Below, in pieces: positions 1-4,563 of a stretch of DNA of 5,544 bases. Made by a program: the position numbers and the translations under genes. The DNA comes from an uncultured bacterium (lineage in GTDB: Bacteria > Planctomycetota > UBA8108). Under the pieces are notes generated by a model. It had not been told where the DNA came from and did no database searches. It saw only the letters and a list, made by a program, of their open reading frames with translations. Position 1 is the first letter of the stretch, and the number at the start of each line of letters is the position of its first letter. The DNA is taken from assembly GCA_913050545.1 (NCBI GenBank), contig CAJWZY010000163.1, positions 1 through 5,544 on the forward strand. Reading direction: 5' to 3'.

Positions 1-66
1 CTTCAAGATCATTCCCCGGAGCAGTTGAGTCGCCATGGCCAGGACAGCGGAGAACTTGAACGATGA
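1..66 (+). CDS. Possible 3' end of an upstream gene (21 codons and a stop)
   Basis: Frame 1 is open from the window edge to a TGA at 64-66 and ends in a hydrophilic tail (SGELER). The other two plus frames stop at 26-28 and 57-59, so this is the longest open one, and the tail looks like a normal protein C-terminus. The stop lies 23 bases before the ATG of the Trm112-like gene, and that gene's Shine-Dalgarno falls between them, as in a tight operon. The piece is too short to identify a family. It may simply be an open frame by chance. Confidence 0.3.
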   Translation, partial: LQDHSPEQLSRHGQDSGELER

Positions 67-77
67 TGGTTGAGCCC

Positions 78-89
78 GGAGGTAAGGAG
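78..89 (+). promoter_or_regulatory. Strong Shine-Dalgarno that decides the start of the Trm112-like gene
   Basis: GGAGG at 78-82 lies 7 bases before the ATG at 90, followed by a second purine run AAGGAG at 84-89. The alternative in-frame ATGs at 63 and 66 have no comparable site upstream. They would also add nine residues (MMVEPGGKE) encoded largely by the Shine-Dalgarno region itself. The ATG at 90 is therefore the better start. Confidence 0.7.
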
Positions 90-356
90 ATGGCCGCCGG
101 CAGTTCCGGCCTGGTCTGTCCCGAGACCCACCTGCCGCTGGAGGCGGCCCCGGCTGAGCAGGTCGACCGGCTGGTCGAGCTGCAGGGCAGTGGAGAGCTC
201 AGGACGATCACGGGCCAGGCTGTCGAGGGGGTTCCGACAGGAGCCTGGATTCGAAGCGATGGAGCCCTTCTCTACCTGGTGATCGATGGGATCTCCAGGA
301 TGGTGACAGAGGATGCCGTCTCCCTGGAGGAAGAAGGTCCGGCTGGCGGGAGCTGA
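90..356 (+). CDS. Trm112-like (UPF0434/YcaR-type) small protein
   Basis: The product is 88 residues, typical for the bacterial Trm112-like family. It shows the family pattern: LVCPETHLPL near the N-terminus (residues 8-17), then a variable middle, then a GAWIRSDGALLYLVIDGIS core (51-69) and an MVTEDAVSL ending (71-79). The usual family form of the core is close to 'REDGAVLYPIRDGIPVML'. Eukaryotic and archaeal Trm112 are small zinc-binding partners that activate methyltransferases; the role of the bacterial members is poorly defined. This copy has a single cysteine (C10), so a four-cysteine zinc site is not possible within one chain. The start at 90 is chosen for its Shine-Dalgarno; a start at 63 would give 97 residues. 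The gene is convergent with clpC, with 10 bases between the stops. It may be co-transcribed with whatever ends at position 66. The family call is from motif recognition, not a search. Confidence 0.8.
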   Translation: MAAGSSGLVCPETHLPLEAAPAEQVDRLVELQGSGELRTITGQAVEGVPTGAWIRSDGALLYLVIDGISRMVTEDAVSLEEEGPAGGS

Positions 357-367
357 GCCCGTTTTTT
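341..367 (+). terminator. Weak intrinsic terminator of the Trm112-like gene
   Basis: A short GC-rich inverted repeat overlaps the end of the gene: CGGG at 347-350 pairs with CCCG at 358-361. An alternative pairing is GGCT at 341-344 with AGCC at 356-359. A run of six T (362-367) follows directly. The stem is short, and the T tract overlaps the last base of the clpC stop codon, so it may be inefficient. It has the right polarity only for plus-strand transcription. Confidence 0.4.
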
Positions 368-2844
368 CAGGCTTCGCATTTGCCGGTGGTCCCGGCGGTG
401 GTCCGAATCTTCATGGAGAGGATGCCGTTCTCCAGGTGCAGGTGAGCTGTCTGGCCGGGTTCGATCTGGTCGAGAATGATCATCTCGGAGACAGGATCTT
501 CAATCTTCTCCTCCAGCGCCCGGCGAACTCCTCGTGCTCCGGTCCTGTTGTCAAAGCCCATCTCGAGCAGGAGGTCTCTTGCCCTGCGGCTTACAGTCAG
601 CCGAAGGCCCTTCACCGCCATCCGCTTTTCGACCTTGGCCAGCTCGAGCGCGAAGATCCCCTTGATCTCATCATGGGTCAGGAAACCGAAGGGAACGACG
701 GCATCAATCCTGTTCAGGAATTCCGGCCGGAAGTGGTTCTCCAGCGCATCCTTGATGAAACCCTGGACACTTCCTGCCTCTTCTGAGTCCTGGGGACCGT
801 TGTGGAAACCAAGGGAGCTCTGGTCGAGGGAGGCTCGCGCTCCGAGGTTGGAGGTCATGATGAGGATCGTGTTCTTGAAATCGATGGTCCTGCCGAAGCC
901 ATCGGTCAGGCGGCCTTCTTCAAGGATCTGCAGGAGCATATTGGCAAGGTCCGGATGGGCCTTTTCGATCTCATCGAACAGTATTACCGAGTAGGGCTTT
1001 CTGCGGATCTTCTCGGTCAGCTGCCCTCCTTCCTCGTAGCCTACGTAGCCGGGAGGAGAGCCGATCAGGCGGCTGATGCTGTGTTGTTCCATGTATTCCG
1101 ACATGTCGAAGGCCATCATTGCCTCCGGGTCCCCGAAGAGGAACTCGGCGAGGGCCTTGGCAAGGAGAGTTTTACCGACCCCGGATGGTCCGACAAATAT
1201 GAAGGATCCCATCGGCCGGTTGGGATCTTTCAGGCCCGCTCGTGAGCGACGGATGGCTCGGCTCGTCCTGCTGACAGCCACATCCTGCCCGACCACGGTC
1301 TGGTGCAGAATATCTTCGAGCTTCGCGAGCTTCTGGCTTTCTTCTTCGGCCAGGGTCGAGAGGTTGATGCCGGTCATCTCGGCGATGGTGTCCCGCACGC
1401 TGTTTGCCGTAACCTCCCCATCGATCTCCCTGGATGCGGTTTTCCAGCTGTAGATCTCTTCGTCCTTGGAGACCTTGAGTTTTTCAACCTTGTCCCTGAT
1501 AGAGGCGGCGAGCTCGAAGTCCTGGTTGTGAACGGCATCGTCCTTATTACTTTCAAGGCGGGAGATGTCGTTTTCGAGCTCGGTCAGGTCCGGAGGGCGA
1601 GTGGTCCTTTCAAGGCGCTCACGCGAGCAGGCCTCGTCGATCACATCGATTGCCTTGTCCGGCAGGTAACGTCCTGAGATATAGCGCTGGGAGAGCTCGA
1701 CCGCGGCCTCGATCGCCTCATCGCTGATGCGGATCCGATGATGGCCTTCAAAGCCGTCACGAAGTCCGTGGAGAATCTCGACAGCCTCTCCCTGGGAGGG
1801 CGGCTCGATGATTACATTCTGGAACCGGCGCTCCATCGCACCGTCTTTTTCTATGTGCTTGCGGTACTCATCGAGGGTTGTGGCGCCGATGCACTGGATG
1901 TCCCCGCGCGACAGCGGCGGCTTGAGGATGTTGGCTGCATCGAGGGAGCTCTCCGATGCGCCGGCCCCCATCATGGTGTGGATCTCGTCGACGAAGATGA
2001 TGATATTCTTCGCGTCGATGACCTCCTTGATGATGGCCTTGAGACGCTTTTCGAATTCTCCGCGGTATTTTGTTCCGGCCAGGACCGCTGCGAGGTCGAG
2101 GTTGATCACGCGCTTGTCTGAGAGCACCTCGGGGATGCTGTGGTCGGCGATCCTCTGGGCAAGCCCTTCGATGATTGCCGTCTTGCCGACGCCGGGCTCC
2201 CCGATGACAACGGGATTGTTCTTCGTCTTGCGGCTGAGAATCTGGATGATTCTCTGGATCTCCTTTTCCCGCCCGATAACCGGCTCAAGCTTGTTGAGGG
2301 CAGCTTGTGCGGTGAGGTCGATGCTGTAGGAGTCGAGGACCGTCAATTTGGGGTTGCCTGATTTAGGAAAGCTGTAGTTTTCCTGTTTGTGGTGTTCTTC
2401 ATCTGGGGTGGGTTCGAGCATTGCCATGATGGTTTGTTCTATGTTCTCTCCGTTCAGTTTGAGATCGCTGAGCAGGTGGGCTCCGCTGCCTTCTTTTTCC
2501 TGGATCACACCGATGAGGATGTGCTCGGTAGAAACATACGAATGGCCGTTCCTGGCGGCCTGTTCGCTGGCAAGTTGAAGGCAGCGCTTGGCATGGGGGG
2601 TAAAAGGGATCGCATCGGTGTGCGTCTTGACCGCAACCTGGCCCAGGCTTTCTTCGATCAGCTCCTGCATCTGTTCGAGGTCGATTTTTTCTTTCAGCAG
2701 TGCCTGGACAGCTATGCTCCCCCGCTGGGACACAATCGCGTGCAGGAAGTGCTGGGTATCAATATGGTCGTGAGAGCGGCTTCGGGCCGCTTCTCCGGCC
2801 GCAAGCAGTACTTTTTCCGCTCTTTCAGTGAACTTTACAGCCAT
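367..2844 (-). CDS. clpC: ClpC, AAA+ unfoldase subunit of the ClpCP protease
   Basis: This is an 825-residue Clp/Hsp100 class I ATPase, full length for ClpC. It unfolds proteins with ATP and threads them into ClpP in the cytoplasm. In order: two N-terminal Clp repeats (about 6-60 and 80-140); first ATPase with Walker A GEPGVGKT (215-222), pore Tyr260 in GTKYRGEF, Walker B FVDEIH (D286, E287) and Arg339/Arg340; a UVR-type middle domain (about 421-457); second ATPase with Walker A GPSGVGKT (552-559), pore motif GYVG (599-602), Walker B LFDEIEKAHP (D624, E625), sensor Asn666, Arg712, and sensor-2 GAR (769-771). The ClpP-docking loop is LGF (678-680), so it should be a protease subunit, not a ClpB disaggregase. 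The UVR domain separates it from ClpA and ClpB. The start MAVKFTERAEKVL matches the family, with AGGA 8 bases upstream (+ strand 2853-2856). No mcsA, mcsB, ctsR or clpP is adjacent. No minus-strand terminator is visible after the stop. Confidence 0.97.
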   Translation of the reverse strand: MAVKFTERAEKVLLAAGEAARSRSHDHIDTQHFLHAIVSQRGSIAVQALLKEKIDLEQMQELIEESLGQVAVKTHTDAIPFTPHAKRCLQLASEQAARNGHSYVSTEHILIGVIQEKEGSGAHLLSDLKLNGENIEQTIMAMLEPTPDEEHHKQENYSFPKSGNPKLTVLDSYSIDLTAQAALNKLEPVIGREKEIQRIIQILSRKTKNNPVVIGEPGVGKTAIIEGLAQRIADHSIPEVLSDKRVINLDLAAVLAGTKYRGEFEKRLKAIIKEVIDAKNIIIFVDEIHTMMGAGASESSLDAANILKPPLSRGDIQCIGATTLDEYRKHIEKDGAMERRFQNVIIEPPSQGEAVEILHGLRDGFEGHHRIRISDEAIEAAVELSQRYISGRYLPDKAIDVIDEACSRERLERTTRPPDLTELENDISRLESNKDDAVHNQDFELAASIRDKVEKLKVSKDEEIYSWKTASREIDGEVTANSVRDTIAEMTGINLSTLAEEESQKLAKLEDILHQTVVGQDVAVSRTSRAIRRSRAGLKDPNRPMGSFIFVGPSGVGKTLLAKALAEFLFGDPEAMMAFDMSEYMEQHSISRLIGSPPGYVGYEEGGQLTEKIRRKPYSVILFDEIEKAHPDLANMLLQILEEGRLTDGFGRTIDFKNTILIMTSNLGARASLDQSSLGFHNGPQDSEEAGSVQGFIKDALENHFRPEFLNRIDAVVPFGFLTHDEIKGIFALELAKVEKRMAVKGLRLTVSRRARDLLLEMGFDNRTGARGVRRALEEKIEDPVSEMIILDQIEPGQTAHLHLENGILSMKIRTTAGTTGKCEA

Positions 2845-3388
2845 GTTAACCGTCCTGATTCATTTCTCTGATTCGACTGACGTCGAAGCCCGATTCCACT
2901 CGAGCCAGAGAAATCTATCCCACACAGGAGAGTTTGCAAGTCGGGTTGAAGTTGAAATTCTCCACATATGCCCGGTCCTTGATTCCAGCCGCATCTTGGG
3001 CCGTTCAAAATATTTAGAGCAATGTTTCGAGAATGCGGCTGGCAGGGTTTATAGGTACTATCCGGGTCCGGGAAGACGCATTGGAGAGGGGATGCTCCCT
3101 GGTGAAGGGATGGCCAGCGGGTTGGGCTGGTATGGAGGCATCGAATTCCTGAAGAAGTGGCTGACTGGGCCGGTTTTACAGGTGGGCTGGCATCAAAAAG
3201 GAGGGGGTTCGGCTTCAGTTGCACCATCTGGAGGCACTAAACCTTCAAGCCAGGTTGGTTTTTACCGGGCAGGAGGCTTCCAGGCCAGGCTGGGTCTTGC
3301 GCCTCGCTGCACTTAAGCCCTTTATTTTAAACAGCTTAAAGGCCACCGGCAGATTGTGAAAAAATTGTGGAATTCGCCGGGGGTAGTC
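2845..3388. other. Long gene-less stretch upstream of clpC
   Basis: No convincing gene is seen on either strand. A plus-strand open frame (2828-3316, 162 codons) and a minus-strand one (2835-3227, 130 codons) overlap each other. Neither has domain-like sequence or a usable Shine-Dalgarno, and codon choice is unstructured. Local features are a direct repeat CTGATTC (2855-2861 and 2868-2874) next to the clpC start, and an AT-rich inverted repeat CCTTTA/TAAAGG (3319-3324 with 3337-3342) shortly before the small-RNA promoter. The stretch may hold clpC control elements or a degraded gene, but I cannot show either. Confidence 0.5.
2912..2939 (-). promoter_or_regulatory. Possible sigma-70-type promoter of clpC
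   Basis: Read on the minus strand, TTGCAA (2934-2939) and TAGATT (2912-2917) are separated by 16 bases, each matching about four of six consensus positions. Transcription would begin near 2905 and give a leader of about 60 bases. I saw no CIRCE (HrcA) inverted repeat, no CtsR-type heptad repeat and no convincing sigma-32 promoter in the first 200 bases upstream, so known heat-shock control is not evident. The match is weak. Confidence 0.3.
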
Positions 3389-3417
3389 TTGACTAGGATC
3401 TAGGCAACGATTATATT
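3389..3417 (+). promoter_or_regulatory. Near-consensus sigma-70 promoter for a small RNA
   Basis: TTGACT (3389-3394, five of six consensus bases) and TATATT (3412-3417, five of six) are separated by exactly 17 bases, the ideal spacing. This is the best promoter in the window. Transcription would start at about 3423-3426. No protein gene on the plus strand lies close downstream; the next one starts at 4564, beyond a strong terminator. The promoter therefore appears dedicated to the short transcript described next. Confidence 0.65.
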
Positions 3418-3423
3418 TATGTC

Positions 3424-3529
3424 TGTTCAGGGCAGACGGTTAATGCCTTGGCACCCAAAAATCGAATATTAGATTTCTCTTCACTTCTTTTCTAAGGGCG
3501 TCTTAACTCCTCTGAGACGTCCTTCTTTT
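3424..3529 (+). ncRNA. Candidate free-standing small RNA (about 106 nt)
   Basis: The transcript is bounded by a strong promoter and a strong intrinsic terminator in the same orientation, with no real open frame between; the longest ATG frame fully inside it encodes nine residues. Possible structure: a short hairpin around the TGCC/GGCA repeat (3443-3452), an AT-rich hairpin AAATC/GATTT (about 3459-3476), an unpaired CU-rich run (about 3475-3493), and the terminator hairpin. The CU-rich run and the terminator loop, which contains CTCCT, are complementary to Shine-Dalgarno cores. Many trans-acting small RNAs use that arrangement to block translation. It does not resemble 6S RNA, the SRP RNA (no GGAA tetraloop domain), tmRNA or tRNA. 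It lies between two minus-strand genes and is antisense to neither. Existence is inferred from signals; function is unknown. Confidence 0.5.
3494..3529 (+). terminator. Strong intrinsic terminator of the small RNA
   Basis: An 11-pair stem is formed by 3494-3504 and 3514-3524, with two G-T pairs and no mismatches. It closes a nine-base loop AACTCCTCT (3505-3513) and is followed by CTTTTAT. The T-rich tail is on the plus strand only; on the minus strand the bases after the hairpin are purine-rich. It therefore ends plus-strand transcripts and does not serve the lipoprotein gene. Confidence 0.7.
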
Positions 3530-3578
3530 ATGCCTGCATTTTCTCAGTTGCGCCTGCAGCAGGCAGTCTTCCAGGCCG

Positions 3579-3609
3579 GGTTCCGCTTTCAGTGGGGCGG
3601 TTGGGAACC
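3579..3609. repeat. Inverted repeat directly after the lipoprotein stop codon
   Basis: GGTTCC (3579-3584) pairs with GGAACC (3604-3609). An alternative inner pairing is CCGC (3583-3586) with GCGG (3597-3600). On the minus strand it begins immediately after the stop codon of the lipoprotein gene. No T tract follows, so it may protect the mRNA 3' end or assist factor-dependent termination. It is not a standard intrinsic terminator. Confidence 0.35.
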
Positions 3610-4338
3610 TCAGATCTCAGCGTTGAAGATCTTCCATCCTTTGCCAATCCAGACCAACTGCTTGATGTAAAGGATGAAGGGAACAGGGGTTCCGTCAATC
3701 TTGAACAGCAGCTTGCTCTTGCTCATGGTGGGGATCTGTTTTTTGAAGATGCTGTAATTCGGCGTGTAGGTGATCTGGCCGGGGACGAATTCATGCTCGA
3801 TCTTCTTGTCCTTGATGGCTTTCAGGGTCGAGTCCACAGCCTGCCCATTCTGAGCTTCCAGGGAGATGCCCAGAATGCTGTAACCGCCGCCGGTAAGGAT
3901 TGCCTTGAGGTCGGCATCGACGACCAGGAATTTTTTTACCTCTTCACTGCTGCCTGCTTCAAACGCACGCCCGAGGAGGATCATGGTGTTTTTCAGTGAG
4001 TCCAGCAGCTCTTTCTCGTTGACCCCTTCAGGAGGTCCGGCAGGTTTTGCGGCCTCTGCTGGCTTGCTGGGTTCGGGAGGTGCCGGTGGCAGGGGGGGTG
4101 TTTTAGAGACTTTTTCAGGAGGACTGTCGGCTGGTTTTTCTTCAGCCTGCGGTTTCTCCTCCGGGACAGCCGGCTTCACGCCCTCGGGCTGGATATCCTT
4201 TACCAGTTTTTCAAGCTCGGGATTGGGCTCGGCCACGGGCTTCGGATCCGGTGGAGGGGGAGCCGAGGGGGAGCAGGCGCAAAGGCCGAGGCCGGCCAGG
4301 AGGAGGAGAGTTCCAGGTGAGAAATATTTGCGAGTCAT
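3610..4338 (-). CDS. Putative lipoprotein of unknown function with a proline-rich linker
   Basis: The product has 242 residues. The N-terminus is a lipoprotein signal peptide: MTRKYF, a hydrophobic stretch (about 9-19), and a lipobox LCAC with the lipidated cysteine at C22 followed by Ser. It should be anchored in a membrane, facing the periplasm or exterior. Residues 23-106 form a low-complexity spacer rich in Pro, Glu, Lys and Ala, with repeated PPE/EKP units, typical of an extended arm. Residues 107-242 look folded: helix-like LLDSLKNTMILLGRAFEAGSSEEVKKFL, then a beta-rich part ending in IGKGWKIFNAEI. That helix-then-strand order with a terminal GWKI strand recalls NTF2-like domains found on small lipoproteins, but this is only a tentative resemblance. 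The start at 4338 has AAGGAG (+ strand 4349-4354) 10 bases upstream. The gene is divergent from the FHA-GAF gene with 225 bases between. No clear promoter was found. No specific function is assignable. Confidence 0.87.
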   Translation of the reverse strand: MTRKYFSPGTLLLLAGLGLCACSPSAPPPPDPKPVAEPNPELEKLVKDIQPEGVKPAVPEEKPQAEEKPADSPPEKVSKTPPLPPAPPEPSKPAEAAKPAGPPEGVNEKELLDSLKNTMILLGRAFEAGSSEEVKKFLVVDADLKAILTGGGYSILGISLEAQNGQAVDSTLKAIKDKKIEHEFVPGQITYTPNYSIFKKQIPTMSKSKLLFKIDGTPVPFILYIKQLVWIGKGWKIFNAEI

Positions 4339-4430
4339 TCGGCTCGAGCTCCTTACCAGTCTGAGGATCCACTGCCCTTACCACCGGGCCATTCTCTGCT
4401 TGGTGTTAACATAATTCATGCGCTGGAAAT

Positions 4431-4440
4431 AAAGGAGGTG
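4431..4440 (+). other. Orphan perfect Shine-Dalgarno-like sequence
   Basis: AAAGGAGGTG is a near-perfect complement of the 16S rRNA 3' end, but no ATG or GTG follows at usable distance. A TTG at 4456-4458 is too far away. The first in-frame ATGs downstream open no plausible gene. It may be chance, a relic of a lost gene, or a binding site of another kind. Confidence 0.35.
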
Positions 4441-4474
4441 GAAAACGTATTTTTTTTGAGGGGCCTGAGGCTGG

Positions 4475-4501
4475 TTGAAAAACCGGGGTGCCCGGTATAA
4501 T
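4475..4501 (+). promoter_or_regulatory. Probable promoter of the FHA-GAF gene
   Basis: TTGAAA (4475-4480) and a perfect TATAAT (4496-4501) are separated by 15 bases, two fewer than ideal. A start near 4508 would give a leader of about 56 bases. The short spacer, filled by an inverted repeat, suggests the promoter may be weak alone or subject to a DNA-binding regulator. Confidence 0.45.
4482..4496. repeat. Perfect inverted repeat inside the promoter spacer
   Basis: ACCGGG (4482-4487) and CCCGGT (4491-4496) are perfect inverted arms around the central GTG. The element fills the -35/-10 spacer and overlaps the first base of the TATAAT, where a bound repressor or activator would directly affect polymerase. 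An operator role is inference; a 6-base arm repeat in GC-rich DNA can occur by chance. Confidence 0.4.
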
Positions 4502-4510
4502 GCCAGGTAC

Positions 4511-4526
4511 ACAGGTGTCTTCCTGT
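4511..4526 (+). repeat. Small inverted repeat in the expected leader of the FHA-GAF gene
   Basis: ACAGG (4511-4515) and CCTGT (4522-4526) form a 5-pair stem with a six-base loop, starting a few bases after the predicted transcription start. It could be a 5' stabilising hairpin or part of an operator. Weak evidence. Confidence 0.25.
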
Positions 4527-4563
4527 ATTTGTCTCAATGTTTGCCCCTGCAGGTTGTTCTCAT

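Larger units (their letters stand above)
4339..4563. other. Divergent control region between the lipoprotein and FHA-GAF genes
   Basis: These 225 bases carry the upstream signals of both genes. On the lipoprotein side there is a clear Shine-Dalgarno (4349-4354) but no acceptable promoter on the minus strand. In the middle there is an orphan ribosome-binding-like sequence and a run of eight T (4450-4457). On the FHA side there is a likely promoter with an inverted repeat in its spacer (4475-4501) and a second inverted repeat in the expected leader (4511-4526). Confidence 0.6.

Noticed and set aside
2845..3060. Search for CIRCE, CtsR or sigma-32 sites upstream of clpC
   Set aside because: No TTAGCACTC/GAGTGCTAA pair, no repeated GGTCAAA heptads, and no convincing CTTGAA/CCCAT pair were seen.
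2835..3227. 130-codon minus-strand open frame overlapping the clpC start
   Set aside because: Different frame from clpC, overlapping its start and ribosome-binding region; composition is rich in Pro, Ser and Arg with no domain-like order.
2828..3316. 162-codon plus-strand open frame opposite the clpC start
   Set aside because: It begins inside clpC on the opposite strand, lacks a Shine-Dalgarno, has no recognisable domain and shows no codon-position bias. It also covers the likely clpC promoter.
3410..3415. Perfect TATAAT on the minus strand inside the small-RNA promoter
   Set aside because: No acceptable -35 element at 15-18 bases and no extended -10 TG. It is a by-product of the AT-rich -10 on the other strand, though weak bidirectional initiation cannot be excluded.
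3448..3463. TTGGCACC resembling the -24 part of a sigma-54 promoter
   Set aside because: No GC doublet at the -12 position with correct spacing, and it lies inside the small-RNA body.
3419..3472. Tiny frame MSVQGRRLMPWHPKIEY across the small RNA
   Set aside because: Its ATG lies upstream of the predicted transcription start and has no Shine-Dalgarno; the internal ATG gives only nine residues.
3071..3600. Short repeats such as CTTCCAGGCC (near 3288 and 3568) and GGGCTGG
   Set aside because: Only 7-10 bases, irregularly spaced and without ordered units; not a CRISPR array or tandem repeat.
3905..4414. 169-codon plus-strand frame opposite the lipoprotein gene
   Set aside because: A shadow of the proline-rich linker codons, giving Gly/Ser-rich low complexity. 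The opposite strand has a signal peptide, lipobox and Shine-Dalgarno.
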